NCBI RefSeq assembly: GCF_047495875.1
Contig: NC_092467.1
Coordinates: 26,538,066-26,602,065 of the forward strand
Direction of reading: 5' to 3'
Length of the DNA stretch: 64,000 nt
From: Pithys albifrons albifrons
Taxonomy: Eukaryota; Chordata; Aves; Passeriformes; Thamnophilidae
The notes under the pieces are model-generated. The model was not told the DNA's origin, did not search any database, and saw only the letters and a list, made by a program, of their open reading frames with translations. A program made the position numbers and the translations under genes. Within the stretch, counting starts at the first letter, position 1. Every line of letters starts with the position of its first letter. Below are positions 35,219 to 49,430 of the stretch, piece by piece.

Positions 35219-36287
35219 GAGACATGTAGGATAAATTTGTCTTTTGGGCAGCCAGGATGAATTTAATTGTCCAAACATCTGAACTTGGTGTAATTTCCAG
35301 AGCCTTCCTCTGCCATTGTAGAAAAGTGTTGGTCTTCTGCAGATCTCTGCCCCATTTGCCAGCCCAATGCAAATGCCTCAGCTACTCAAGGTATCTTAAA
35401 GAGCACTAGACATACTTCTGACTAATTGAATCTTATTTCAAACAGTGCCAACAAACTGGAGTTAAACAAGGGGAAGAAAGATCAAATAGGGCTTGATCTC
35501 AGAGATGTTACACACTTTGCACTCTGCACGCTGGGAAAGTTATTCAGTTTATGATGAATGTTATTCTAGATCCACCAAGCAATTTTTTTCTCACACTTCT
35601 GACTCCAATTTTTGTCTTTGATTATTTTTTGCATTGGCTGTAGCAGCACTTCTTTATGAGCAGCTCACAGAAAATACACTTTAAGGGGAAAAGACAAGTC
35701 ATTCTGAAGAAGAGTTGTTCTCTTTGGACTAACTTTAAACTGACAGCATCTTCCATTTATCACCAGGTCAGAGCATGCATATAAGCAGTTACTATGGAGC
35801 AGCTCATGCATTGTATATTAACACCTCTGTTTAAATATCACTAATTTATTCATATGCTCATTCCCTTAATCTCACTCAGAGAATTGCATTAGACTGCAAC
35901 AGCCATAGAAAGACAAAAGATTAGTTACAAGCTAGTCCCATTCAAACATATGATTTTACAATATTTTTAAATACTCTTGACACTCAAGACCTCAGTATTT
36001 ACAAACCAAAAAATTATATATTGCTAAAGATATTATTAAGAATAAATTCCACTAGTACTTGAACTGTTTGTCCATCACTCATCAATCTGCACACAAAATA
36101 AATATTTTTGCATGGTTCATATGGAAAGCCTATGGACTGTGCCTAAAATGGAACAAAGCCACCTTTTTGGTAAGAATTCTGTATTAAGTACTCATACCTT
36201 CAAACAACCAGCAATGGCGCTTTAACATATGCAAGTTATTCTCCTCTGTGAATTCAGCCAGTGGCTCTTTAGCTGACAGACACCAGT
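35219..36287. other. Unique non-coding DNA
   Basis: No gene or repeat recognised. Confidence 0.55.
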
Positions 36288-36305
36288 ATGAAGCCATGGC
36301 TTCAT
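36288..36305. repeat. 18-bp perfect palindrome
   Basis: ATGAAGCCA followed by TGGCTTCAT, without spacer. It lies in a moderately complex stretch (36240-36490) that is open on both strands (79 and 87 codons) without a recognised domain. Confidence 0.9.
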
Positions 36306-39300
36306 TCCCAGTAAATTCATCTGTCTCAGAGAGCAAAGGAGAAAGTAACATTGGAATTATGCATGAGAACCAACTAAGGAAACTTATCTGGATTGACCAA
36401 GAAAGGAAAAATAGCCCAGACATACAGGATGGTGTAGGAGAAGGCACAGATTCTTCTGTAGGAGCATGGGACTGCCAGAACAGTTAAGCATAAACAGCCA
36501 GCTGACAGCAAGAAATGTCTGAGAATGAAAGGCAAGATGAGATGGGTAGGAAGAAGAAGCCTGATAATACTGAGATGAAAATGCAGGGATTTGAGTTGTT
36601 TTAGAAGGAAGTTATAATCCAGCTCTCAGACTTCAAGAAAGAAGGTAGTAGAGAGTGTTAGGCTAGAAAGACAAAGTTCAGGGTATGTGTCATGAATTTA
36701 AAGGTTGTGCACTGTCCTTCAAAGAATTCGGAGAAGAGAATTTTATAATGCAAATGCTAAAAATACTTCTTGATACACAGTAATGCAGATCACATTAACA
36801 TACAGCTTTGTAAGGAATGGTATATAAATTAGAACTGTTTGCAAAGGACTGAAAATAATAAGCTCATATAGAATGATAAATGTGTGTTATTAATGCTCTG
36901 TTGTCTTAATTGCAAGGCTTTTGTTCTCTATTACAGAATGAGAATATTCCCTGCAAAACAATTATTCTGTTGATTGTTGGTTAGATTAGCATTTGCCACA
37001 GGGTTTTATGCTTCACAAAATATTTTTGCTTGCATATAGAAACTATAAAAGGAGGGCAGATAGCAAACAGTGAAGTCAAAGTAAACAGAACATGTTTTCT
37101 CTGCCAGTCTGTTTTCACTATCTAGCTGGTCATATATGGATGGGAGTGCTTCTCACATGAGGAAGAACTGAACAGAGCTCACTTGCTGAGTTCTGTATTT
37201 GAAGTGTGGGTGTTTTTGGAGACCATTCCAGAAAAAGGAAATAGGGAAGAAAAGACCCAATATGGAGGCATTTTATTTGAGCCTTTCCCTTTGTTTCTAA
37301 CATCTTTTGACCAAACCTGAAATCTTCTTATTTGTTCACACACTGCCTACTGATAGTGTAGTAAAAACACCATGGAACTGATAATACAAGTGAAAAAAAT
37401 GTTTCCTTAAAGACACTTATGACTCAACAGATCAGTGTTTTCCAATCACTTTTATGAGTCAGAACTGAGCCTGTGAAGTGGTGTTAGAAAGTGCAAGACT
37501 AGATCTTTCATCTGCAATGCAGGAATCATAGTCCTGACTGTTCTTGTAATTAAAGAAGCCAGGGGTGTTCTTGTGATGGAACGTGTCCCAGCCAAACTGC
37601 CAGTCTGGTACTTTCCCCTATCCCAACGTGCTCCTGCAGTTTCCTTTGGGTTCAAAATGCATCACACTCTGCCCTGAACAGAGGCAAGGCTGTGCACAGC
37701 TAAATGGTGCTGTCTTGGTTCATCTTTATAAGCTGCTTTGAGACACTTTTGTGAGATGGACAATGAAAATACAAAGCACAGATACCCAACATTGACCCAG
37801 AGGAACCAGATCAGAACACTCATGGTACTCAAGGACATACAGAGACAGACTGAGCACCTGCACTGAGAGGTTTATACCCAGGCAATGAGTGCAAATGAAA
37901 TATTCCCCCATTCCTGACAGTAACCTCAAGGTATGGGATGTGTGCCTATCATGTAAGTGCTGATTGAGATTACTGTTCATGTTTATTCAATCAATACCAG
38001 CATGGCTGAGGGGACTGACAAGGCACTAATAAGGACACACGTTGTTTAGGGTAAACACAGAGCTGGTTACAGTGACAGCCACCCGATTTGGCAACTAAAT
38101 TTAAATGAACTATTTTCCAGAAGCTGTTTGTGGCATGTACAATTCACCTGACAATGAGAGAAGCAGACAGCACCTTCTGGGTTCTCTGTTAGTCTTATAA
38201 CCACAATCCTGGGACACACCATGGGTCTGGCTCATCTTCCGGCAGACTCTCAAGCCACTGCATTGAAAATATTTAGTGTATAGCTACACACTGCAGAAGA
38301 GAATGCAGACACAATCCAGGTAAGTCAAGTGGATATTCCTCTCCTACGATGCATACTCAGGTTACAAAATTGTGCAGCCTAAGAGACTGCAACCCACCAA
38401 AAAATTTGACACAGAGAGTACATGCCATGGGAATATGAAGCACAGAGATGCTCAGAAGTCAGTTCTAAAGATCACAGTAGGATACTGAATGTAAACTACA
38501 TTATGGAAATCATATTGTATATCTGCTTCGAACTTACTAAGAAAGCAGAACTGTGTGAATCCTGTACAGTGCAGGCATCCTTTGAGGACAAATATTCACA
38601 CTGTTATTGTTTAAAAGATGCACGATCATATTGGATCCCAAGAATGCTATCACAGAAATAATCTGTTCAGACTATTCAGTCCTATATGTACATGCCATTT
38701 CAAGTGAGGAAAGAAACAATCTTGCCTCAATAGAGCTTATATTCTGATAGCAATGTCAGCTACATCGCTTGGGACTTTGTCTAAAAAAAGGACTTGAAGG
38801 CATAAAATTGAAATCAGGAGGAATTTTGGGAGAGAAACCCAGAGCTGCGATCTTGAGTTGTGAACCTCAGCTGCCACTTGTATCCCATTCATTCAGCATT
38901 TTGTGGCTGTAAAGCTGACTAGAGACTAGCAAGTTCTGCTTTGGCTCCCACTCAGAATTGCCTGAGTTTTGACAGAGCTGAGCAGTTTGGCTCTTAACCC
39001 AGTCAGGCAAAAGGAGACTTGGCATTGCTGATGACAAAGAAAATAGTTTTCGGAGAATTAAATGTACTTTTTCCATTTGCTGAAATACAGTAATTCTAAT
39101 AATTAGCAGAGGTACAGAATGGCTTGACCATTGCATTTAAGCCCTATGCACTCAAGGGTACAGGACATTAGCTAATGTAGACCTGGATAACATTATGTCT
39201 GCACTATGATGAATCTCAAGCCACTTCCTGGAACACACTGGTGCAATACATAACATCTAAGTTTGTGTTTGTGCCTAAATATTTTTTTTCAGACATAGGA

Positions 39301-42300
39301 ACTTAGAAAGCAAACCTAAAACTGTCAGTCACAAAGTCCTCAAACTGTACCATCTATTAGGAGCTCATTGGGACAATTGTCTCCAGGTCAGTTTCTCTGG
39401 AAGTCCAGTATAGCTGAGAATGCCTGGCAGTTTGCCAAATTATATCACAGGAATTTTAGACTAGGTGTCAACAGAATAATTTTGGGAAAATTAACATTTA
39501 ACATTTCCTTAGAACATTGTCACAGAGCAGTATCTCTAAAGAAAAATAAATCATGTGATCATCAACCATAGGCAAGTCTGAAAGCTGATACCAAGTAATT
39601 CTTTTGAAGTCAATGACAAAAAATGACTTTAACAGGGCAAGAGAGCACATGTAAAAAGGATCTTTAACTGTTCATCTCTGGGATGTGGCATTCAGAGGAA
39701 CACACTCTGGAAGTGTGCATACAGTCAAACCTGAAGAACAGGCTCTGAGATCTTTGACAAGGCACAGAACAACTTTGGAATAAACAAGTCCTATTACCAT
39801 AAAGAAAATTGCACATCGTACAGTGTTATTTCTTCTCAACCACCACCTCCCTGGAAATCCATCAAGCATTCTGAGGGAGAGGCACTAGGAAAATGGGCTG
39901 AGAAGGTTGGTATGAACAACACATTTCGTGCAAGCACTGTTAGATTTCTTCCTCCTTCAAGCTTTTGCACATCCACACCCTCATGCTGTGGGGAATGTTA
40001 AACAGCACTATAGACTAAATGTCATTCCTTGACTAACCACACAAGCTGAACAAAGTCAGAAGGAATTGCTCTCCCAAAAGTAGCCAAGAGGAGGGAGCAA
40101 ACAGTTCTTTCAAAGCCAGGTAAGAAAGTGAGATGGCAGCAGACTCAGGTGAGCTCTGGTCCTCCTGTGCATGGGGACTTTTGCAGGTTCTAAGGAGGGA
40201 AGGGATTCTTCATTCCCAAGTATTTGGCTGTGTACATACAAATATGCACATATGAACATAAAATACACCTTCTTCAAAGAACTGCTTGATAGACTATCAA
40301 CATTTCAACAAACCAGTTGAAGAAAAAGAATGAACTAAAGAATTCCAAAGTCTATAAGGATGAGTTTAACTAATAAACAAAACTTACACTCATGTTTATG
40401 CATTAGTTCTTATTTCTCTCATGTTCATTTAATCTTAGTGCTGGAAAGTTGTATTTTTTGTTGCATAATAAAGACTACCTGGCTTAGCAACAACTGTGAA
40501 GAATACTAGAAAATAGAAAATGTAAGAACTGTCCTTTTTAGAGAAAAAATAGGTGTGATTTAACTGATGGCCAAAAAAAGGCTGTGACAAATACAGAAGG
40601 CAAAAAGCATTTACTTGTATTATAGTCAAATAATGCCAGAGCAGATGCATCATCTTTGTCATCTCTTCCTTACAGCACACAGAAAACACACAGAGGTATA
40701 TTTTTTATTAGTAAAGTGTTATTTGAAAGGTACTCCCAGAGTCATATTCTTGAAAAAACTCCACAAAAAACCTTCAACACAATAAAAGAAAACCAAAAAC
40801 CAGGAAAAAAAAAAAAGAAAAATAAAAACCCCCAAACAGAAGGCAGTAGAATCCAAATAGTTGTTTTCTCTTTATTCACAGTACAGACATACAAGGTACA
40901 AACACTGGTGCCTAGTGCATCAAATATGTAATGCTATATTGTAACAGCTAAAACTTGTATCTTGTTCATGTAAAGATGAATGTACTCTTTAACTGGGAGA
41001 AGCAATCATAAGGCATGTATCACTAGAGCTATTTACTATTTGTTATTGGCAGTCCAATATTTCCATGTGTGTTTGGAAGGAATATTTGGACAGTGTATTC
41101 AGCAATTTTAAAGATTGTCATGATTTTATTTACAGCCTCCAGAGAGAAAGTGTTATTTCTAATAATTTAGGGCATTGTTCTCAAACTTCTCTTACCTAAC
41201 AGTTGTGTTTTGTGCCTCTCACAATGCACACATGTACCCCATTTAAAAACCTCTCTTAAACCTGGTTATTCCAACCCTTATCCCAGAAAAGAAACAATTC
41301 CTTTTCATTCAGCTTGGAATTCTCTCCTTTGCAGAAACTCACAGTGAGAAATTATTCCCAACTTGTCATGCCAACGTGAGGCTCAGTTTAATGCATGATG
41401 ATGAGCAGTGAAAATTACACTATTTTGTCTAACATTAAGAAAGATGTTTTGAACATACATAATTACCTGTTGAATTAGTGGTTGGCTGTGTACATAGGCA
41501 TATATGTGTGCCTATGGGTGATTATATTTCACCCTTCCCAGCCTTTTCCTTTTCTACATTCCCACACACATTTCCTTGGAAAGGGGAAAAACCTTCTGTG
41601 TATTTTATTGGCCTGTCAATCTGCTACCTTTTTTTTCCCCTTCCATAACTGGAGTGTCATGTAGCATGTCAGTCTTTCTGCTTTCCCTTTCACTAGAATT
41701 AAGCACCCTGCATGACTGCAGAGAAAGCTACTGGGGGGAAAAAAGGCAATTTCTTTTCAGCATTTAGATTTGATACAAGAGGTGCCATACACTGTGTATT
41801 TTAACAAATCATCAGAAGCTCTTTTTTCATTCAAGCCTTTACTTTGGCTTGCATGACATCCTAGCAGGAACCACAGCAAGGGCTGAATATCTAAGGTTAT
41901 CAGATGTCAGTCTCAAAAGAGTTCTGTTTTGAGAGACCAGACATTATTTCTAATGGTGGAATACTGATCACCTTTCCTGGTCAGTCACAATATCAGGCCC
42001 CAGCAGCACGAGAAACCTCATCACTGCAAGTTCAGAGGAGCAGCCCCTTCACAGCTCTCTGCTCTGCACCAGACCAACACGCAGCCACTCCCCACCACAG
42101 GGTTAAAGGTTGGTGCAAGAGGAAGTTCACCAGAACCCTGAGCTAGTCTTCCAAATGCAGATGGAGAAGGCAATGAATGGTTGAAAAACCAGCCAGTTCT
42201 CACCAGCTCACCTGTAAGCCCTCAAGAAAAGCCTGGGAACTTTTAGGAAATCTGAAAGCAGTAACAATTCTGGCGGCTTTGTGCACTCAAGGAGCCAGGA

Positions 42301-43405
42301 GGCAAGGAAGGTTATGGGAACTGCAGGACACCATGGAGTCAAATAATGGTGGATCAAAGTATCTGGAGTGAAACCAGACCAGACCTTCCCTCCTTTCACC
42401 ATCTTTTTTCAATGGAACGATTTCAGCATTTCACAGGCTTTTCTCTGAGAAAAGAGACACCATCATCAAGTTTAAATCTAACATCTCCCACCTTCTGTCC
42501 TCTGTTAAAACACATATTGAGAAAAAGGTATCTGCCTTACTTAGGGGAGTAAAAACAAGTGAAATGCTTATCAGCCTGGAAATCAAATCCAAAGCAGCCA
42601 TGAAGAGGCTTAAAAATTAATCCTTAAAAGCTCACTTAAAAACTGTCTGCTGAGGTTCTAGCAACCACCAAAATGCCACAGCTTGAAATTTAGGAAGAAA
42701 GGTTTGTCAGTATTTCTTTAACGAAATCAGCATGTGATGCTTGAAGTGATGCTGGTACAATGACACTCACTCAGCATTCCAAATTTCCTTCTCCCCTACC
42801 AATTTTCCATTCATCCCTTTCCCTCCTCTCCCTGCCCACCCCCAAAAGCATAATGGTTAAATGGGTGAAGAAATACAGTAACTAAAAAAGTTCCTATAAG
42901 CTGGGAAGTGACATGACTATCTGTCTTTCAGTGTGAGCATTCATAGCTCCGTTTCAAAACCTATTCAAACCTGGATAGCCTTTTGTGGGGACAAATGGGG
43001 CTGCTGCCAGTTTTTACCAAGTTATAAAATTTTCAGCGTCACAATAAATTGTGAGATGAGGAGAAGAGAAATTCAATTTAACAAGGAACTCGTAACTTTT
43101 CATTGAAGGAGTGCTCAATTGTGGGACAAGGAAGAAAGAGTGAGAGGTACAGTGCACATCAATATCTTATCCCTCTCTTTCTGGGTTGTCCTTGGAGGCT
43201 TGTCCATAATTTACTTTCTCAGGGGAAATTTAACACAAGTGTAGCAATTTTTCCTTTCATCCTACTGACGGACTAAGCCAGCCTGAGAAAAAAAAGGAGG
43301 ATGAAAAAGAAGGAGAAAGGAAAGATGCACAGATATTATTTACACTGCAGATAATGCATTATTTTTCCCTTCAGATGTTCATATTTTGATAGTCGTACTA
43401 ACTGT
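36306..43405. other. Unique non-coding DNA, about 7 kb
   Basis: No exon, RNA gene or confident repeat. A-rich stretch near 40803-40825. About 41940-42400 is GC-richer with short frames on both strands (60-80 codons) but no domain. About 41168-41190 has a hAT-like 'ttctcaaactt' word without a partner terminus. Confidence 0.5.
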
Positions 43406-43429
43406 ACACACACACACACACACGCACAC
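43406..43429. repeat. (CA)n microsatellite
   Basis: About ten AC units with one G interruption, then CACC. Possible Z-DNA and probably length-polymorphic. Confidence 0.92.
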
Positions 43430-44899
43430 CAGGGCAGAGTGATCAATGGTAGGGGTCAGTAATCCCATTTCAGATGCAGTCCTGCTGCAGACTGAAATGA
43501 AACAAAAGTCTAAAGTAATGAAATGTGACAAAGCCACATTCACTGCCATCCTCCAATATGGAGAAAAATACATTTCTACACCAGAAAATCCTAAGTGGCA
43601 AGTTAGCTCTAGTCATATAATAAACAAGGCTACACATAAGTACTGGTTGACTTTGACCCTTAGAACTTGCATTCCTCAATTAACAATATGATCTCACAAA
43701 GTCTGATTTTTTTTTAGAGTGTGAATTACTAACTTTCAGGTTTCCTTGTAAGCAAATGTTCACATTAGTTCACAATAATAATCAAATCTTTTATTCCCTC
43801 TTTATATTTGCTGTATTGCCGTGATATTGTAACTTCTTCCAAAAATTGATCTATAAACAATCACAATGCATTTAGCATCACTATTGTCAATGCATATCAT
43901 TATATTGGACAGGGCTGGTGATGGCTGGCAAGTCTGTCTTTGATCTGTGAGCAATCACAGACCTCAGAGAAGCCTCCCTTCAGTCAGTAGAGACATCAAA
44001 AGCAACAGCACTGCTCTAGAAAGTGTGATCACCGAAACTATGAGAGCCACCATGCAAAGCACTGATCAGACCCAAGGTTTAGGAACAACCTTTGCTCCGT
44101 GGGCTTAGGGGTTTTCCTGTGGCAAGCTGATATAAGCACAACAACATTAATGTGGTAGAACTTTTCATCCCTGTATCAGAGAAGTTTGGAAGAACAGGAA
44201 AACCAGCAGAGCAGACACCAAGGAAGTAAATACACCGCTGAAAGGAAGCTACACACAGATGGGTCTTGTGCTCTGTTTGGTTTTGACCCATTGCACAAAT
44301 AAAGTTCTATAATCTCTTATGGACAAGATGGATGTTTTTCTATATCACTATATTAGTCATTTACTCATCCTAATCCAGACTTTTTGTCCTACCTTTTCTT
44401 TCCTCTACTTGTGCTTCTGGAAAGCTGATTTCCATTTCTGTAAAATTAAAAATTTCAGTACAGACAAGAAATGTAACTGATTTCTGCAGCAATAATTTCA
44501 TGAAGCTTTTGGCTTTTTTCAAATTGTCCCTAGGATTTAAAAATGGATAATTCCATAAATTCAATAAAACATATGTTCAGTGCATGAAGTGCTAATTAAA
44601 GAAAATTCCCTAGAAGTAGTAATTAAAGAATTAACATGTAATGCAGATGTTTTTGATGGAAGTCCACAGAAATAGATGTTACCCTAACATTGCCCAATAT
44701 TAAATTGAGGATGCAGAGGAAAAATTGGATGTACTATCCCTGTCATCTGTGGAAGAGACAGACAGCTGGAGAGTTGGATGAACAGGGGCAGGTTAATCAC
44801 AGAAACCTGGTCACCATGTTCTTTAAGCCATTTCAAACTCTTCTGCAAGGAAAGGATATATTTATGAATAAAAAACTCTACTGAACAAGGGCAGATATA
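43430..44899. other. Unique non-coding DNA
   Basis: A 7-bp perfect hairpin (tctgtga, loop gcaa, tcacaga) lies at 43944-43961. No gene recognised. The last 200 bp may already be unreadable 5' sequence of the LINE fossil that follows. Confidence 0.5.
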
Positions 44900-47260
44900 G
44901 CAGTGGAAAGGAACTATCCACCTAATAAGGATAAGAGTGAAAAATTCAAATGAGTATGTAAAAGGTGAGATGCAAACATGGACAGACAGCAAGGGTAATA
45001 AAACCACTTTATAGGTACTCCAGTAAGAGGGATATCAAGGAAAAGCCCATTCCTTAAGAAAGGAGTGAAACGTGATGGATGATGCCAAAAAGACTAATGA
45101 ATATCTTTTTTTCTTACCTCAGTCTTTATTATAAGGTCAATTGCAATCCCATATCTATCACAATTAATATTGCTGACAAAGGGCCAGACTTGAGCCTCAG
45201 ACTGGGAAGGTACAATATTCAGAGTACTTAGGAAAGGTGGATGTTTTTAAACAGGCTGAGTCTAATGGATTTCATCCAACAGCACTTAAAGAGGGAACTA
45301 AGAATCTCAAAGTCATCAGGCTTATCTTTGAGAACTTAAGAAGGACAATGGATAAACTGGAAGGCCAAAAAAAAAAGGCCAGTGTAATGTGTGTCTCTAA
45401 AAAGTATTTTAAAGAGAAAAGCAAGCCTGACAATTTTAAGCCAAACAGCTTATCTTCAATTCATGGAAAAATACTGAAACAAAAAGCCAAACTATTTGTA
45501 AGTGCCTGGAAGGTAATGAGAACATGTATAACATCCAACATGCATTTGTCAAGAACAATCATGTCAAAGCAATCTAATTTTCTTCCCTGATAGGGTAACA
45601 GGCCTTGTGGACAGAGGGAAAGCATCAGATGTCATTTGTACTTTGGACTGGTTTTGATCCTCTTGCACATATCAATCTTCTGGGCAAACCACAGAAGCAG
45701 GACTCGGGTGAAAACAGTACAAAGTGGGTGCAACACTGCTCAGGAAATCATACTTGGGGCATGATTAGCAGAGCTCCTATCCACAGGAAAACTTATCTCA
45801 AGTGAGAATCTGGGTGGGACTCCCCTATGTCTGGTAGCATTTAGTATTTTGACTAATGACCTAGAAACCAGCATCACAAACATCCCTGCTGTGACAATAC
45901 CCTCCTTGGAGGCATTATAAATACACCGGACAAGATCAGAATTCAGAGTAACCTCAGTGAATTTAAAGCTCTGATTTGAAAACCATAGTAGGGATGAATG
46001 AAAAGTACTGTATTTAGCCAAGAAAAATTAACTGCTTGGGATGAAGAACCACCGACTTGGTACTCATTCAGTAGAAAATTAGGAGTTGTTGTGGATCCAA
46101 GCCTGGATAATCCATCAACAATATCATGTTGCTCTAGTAAAGATGAATGTCCTACTGCAATGGATAAATTAGTTCTAACTTGCTCGACACAGAAGAATCT
46201 TTCCACTCAGCTCTGGTAAAGCTGCAGCTGCAGTATTTCATCCAGTCTGAAGAACTGCACCTCCAAAAAGAGAGGAACAACTGGTGATAATCCTGAAGAA
46301 ATTTATAGTTTAGAAAACATCACTGTAAGTAAAAATTCGGATTGTTTAAAAAAATATACAAGTAAACAGCTGCTAAAAGAAAAAAAAATAAAAAACAAGG
46401 GAAAAGAAAAACACCCCAAACCACAAAACTGCTAAACTGCTCTTTGTGCTGATGTTAGATAGGGCAAGACATAAACAACTTAAAGAGCAGCCAGGGAGAC
46501 TGAGGCTAGATTTTAGGAATAAACTGTCAAGTAGTAAGAAGCAGTAAACAGTAGAGAAGACAGATTGCCTGTGGAAATTCTGGAATACTGCTGGAAAAAG
46601 CTGTCAGAAATAACACAGAAATCTGTCCAGAATAAATGTGGCTCCTGCCATGCAGAAAGGGTGATCAAGAGTACAAGAGGTCATTCCCATGTGAGTCCAT
46701 AAGCCACACTGAAATGTCCCAGCAATGGGGTCCTTGCTTGTGTTCTTTGGGAGCAGTGAAGAGGATTAAACACCTATTTTTTTCCAAATAAAGTATTTGT
46801 AAAGCTGAATGAAATGATGGAAATTTAGAACCTATGTTTTTTAAAAGATGTTGAGAAACTGAAACAGACACAGCAAGAAGTCACAGAAAATACTCAAAGG
46901 CAGAAAAAATATTGAAGTGAGACTCAAGTATCACAATGAGTTGCATTACCACAACCATTAACTTCCCATCTCTGCTCCTCCTCATAGAAGCAAATTATTT
47001 CTTAATCTTGTAGTAAAAAATTAGCTTCCAGAGGAAAAAAATAATTATATAATCCAAGATTAGTTCAACTTCAAAATTAGATTTATGTTTTTAACAGTGA
47101 GAGGAATCAGACACTGGAACCAATTACCAAAAGGAAGCAGTAGATTTTCTGTTTCCTGATGCCTTGAAATCAACACTGGAAGCCTTCCCAAAAGACAGAC
47201 TTTAGTCATACATGGGTTAAAAGTTCAACACAAGGCAATACAGGTTTAATTTAACAGTCT
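44900..47260 (+). mobile_element. Ancient L3/CR1-type LINE, ORF2 remnant
   Basis: Degenerate non-LTR retrotransposon, about 2.3 kb. Translation at 45237-45590 gives 117 codons without a stop that follow the reverse-transcriptase fingers/palm order of L3/CR1 elements: NGFHPTALKE for the GPDGIHPxxLKE block, GQKKKASVMCVSKKYFKEK for the EDWKKANVxPIFKKGxKE block, and NSLSSIHGKILKQ for the RPVSLTSxPGKIxEQ block. A stop and frame change follow. 45599-45650 then gives VTGLVDRGKASDVI, the motif A approach, and 45836-45870 the 'iNDLE' segment. The FADD catalytic motif that should come next is destroyed. 46175-46320 matches the LYSALVRPQLEYC section at DNA level, and 47095-47260 the 3' end ('cactggaaccaattaccaaa', 'gactttagtcata'). 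Divergence is far above that of the three CR1 ends here. It is inactive; no endonuclease domain is seen. Confidence 0.9.
45237..45590 (+). pseudogene. Reverse-transcriptase fragment, open 117 codons
   Basis: This is the best-preserved part of the LINE above. It covers the N-terminal fingers of a CR1/L3-type reverse transcriptase and ends before the catalytic aspartates. The start codon is merely the first ATG in frame and has no meaning, since the real ORF2 would begin far upstream. The segment has stayed open in the original frame although the rest of the element is full of stops and shifts. With 117 codons this could be luck or AT-poor local composition. No function is claimed. Confidence 0.88.
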
Positions 47261-49430
47261 GTCATGTCCTAGAGGGCTCCCACAACTGTTCAAAGTCCAG
47301 AAATTAATTTAAAGTGAGCCTGAACTTCTTTCATCTGAACTGGAGGGCCTCTACACCCATAGACTAATATTGCAACCTGAAAGTACTGGCATTGTCTCTT
47401 CTACTATATGGTATTTTCATACACTGGGGATTCTTTCTACATAGCTCTATGAACTCAGAAATATCCTTTCCACCAGAACATTGCAAAATGAAAAAAAAAA
47501 AAGTATTTAAAAAACACATCCTCCCCCCCCAAAATCTTCAAAGCTTATTTTGCTCAAAGCAACAGAAGATGAATAGTTCTAAAAGTCTAAATGGGCAATT
47601 TGAGGGTATGTTTCGCCTCTTCAGAACTTTAGGAGTCTTGTATTTAATGCCTTATTTAATCTGTAAAAGTTCTGTCTGCTTTAAGAGCAAAAGGATTAAT
47701 GGTTTGAAATTCCGGTGTGTTGACCTTTATTCAACATTAAAATGCTTATTTGAGCATTCTGCCATGGTACCAGTAAGCCTCTGTCTAATGAAAATTGTAA
47801 GGGAAAGAAAGTTTAACTCCCATATGCCTGCAAATAAAATTATTCTGCATTAAGAGGTTTTGCAGATCTTTTCTGCACACACACACAGAGATAAAATTGG
47901 TGCAAAGAGCATCAAAACCACAGAGTATACATGCTATTAATCTGGTTACAGGCTGAATGTTAGAGCAATACTAACGAAGATGATGAAGAATAAAAATGGT
48001 TGAGAGCTCCTGTACTCACGTTACTGACCTGAGTATTGGTTAGGATGACATCAAATAATTTTAAGGGAAGGAAAACAAAAGCAAATCATACCAGTTACTT
48101 CTGAAATAAATGATGGAATTTTGCTTCTAAATACCAAAAGCTTGAGGAAAACCAACGAAGCAATTTGCATTTCAGGATCCACAGTCTGCTGATGGGGAAG
48201 AAGAGAGCAAGGTTGATTTTGGGTGGGCTGAGTAGGAGAAATGGGAAGTTGTAAACACTTGGGCTGCCACAGCAGAAAGAGCCTGAAGAGAACCTACAGG
48301 CAGCAAAGGCTCAAGGCAGCTACAGACCTTCAGGGCACCCACTGAACTTAGACAAGGAATTGTCTTTGCAGGCCGATGGAAAGGGACAAAGTCTTGATCA
48401 AACCGAGTCTTTACTACTCTGATATTGATTAAAATAACAACTATGCAAAAAGCAAGGCAGGGAAATGTTTTTCTCAAGGCAGGGGAACGCTTTTCTCCAG
48501 GCAGGTTTCCATACATCCCCAGTCAGCTGAGCGAGATATCTGATCAAACGCAATCCAGAACATAAACCAGACAGAGATGACACATACAAGAAATTAAGCC
48601 TGAAGCTAATTCTTAGCTAAGATTTTGCAGGGTAATAGTCTTACCATATTTCGATACTTTTTTTCCTGCATAAAAGATTGCAGGTCAATCTTTTAAATAT
48701 TGAAACTTTTCTTGGGTAAAAAGATAGTTACTTTAAGAGTTTGTTGAATTAAAAATTTGCTCACAACCTAAAAAGCTAGAGTAACTTCCCAAAGGGAAAG
48801 ACGAACCAATACCTTAACCTGAAGGAAGAGCACTGAGCAATCATATTTTAAAATGTAACAAAAATTTTGCTAATTACAAAATGTGTCATAACAAAAGTTA
48901 GTTGGGAGTAAGAAACTATACATAGGACAAATGAGGAGCAGCAAAATCAGCTCTACAGGAACGTGCAAGTTTCAGAAGATGAGAATAGATGACAGGAAAA
49001 TCAATTTATTGCATGATAAATGTTCATATGCAAAATAGCATGAGCAAAAAAACCCAGCTGTGAAGAAGGTGGCAGTCAAGGGGATCAAACCATTATGCAT
49101 CAGAGTGAATATTTCATCATTCTAATTCAAACTTCCTGTGCAAATGTTAACAGAACCACAGGAAAATAAAAATTCTACAAAGCATGCCAGCATTTTCCTA
49201 AAAGTACACCAAACGACTCCAGAACTGGAAATATAATACAAAATTCCCAACTCTGTTAGAAGTCTGACTTCATTGTCTTAACCACTAACCCTGAATGCAG
49301 AATAAATTCAGGCACAGAGGAAACCAGATTGGAGAAGGTAGAGATGGACTTATTTCTGCCTGTTAAACAACTTTAAATAAACTTAAGGCAAGACAAGGCA
49401 TGATCACAGTGAACAAAAGGAATAAACTTG
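47261..49430. other. Unique non-coding DNA
   Basis: A 153-codon + frame (47392-47853) runs through an A12 tract and a C8 tract, giving Lys and Pro runs, and matches nothing. I treat it as chance. A short CA run lies at 47876-47888. A complement frame of 114 codons (48172-48516) is unrecognised. Confidence 0.5.

Noticed and set aside
41168..41190. hAT/Charlie-type terminal repeat word ('ttctcaaactt')
   Set aside because: No matching opposite terminus or target duplication nearby.
47392..47853. 153-codon open frame on +
   Set aside because: It passes through A12 and C8 runs, giving low-complexity Lys and Pro runs, and resembles no protein.
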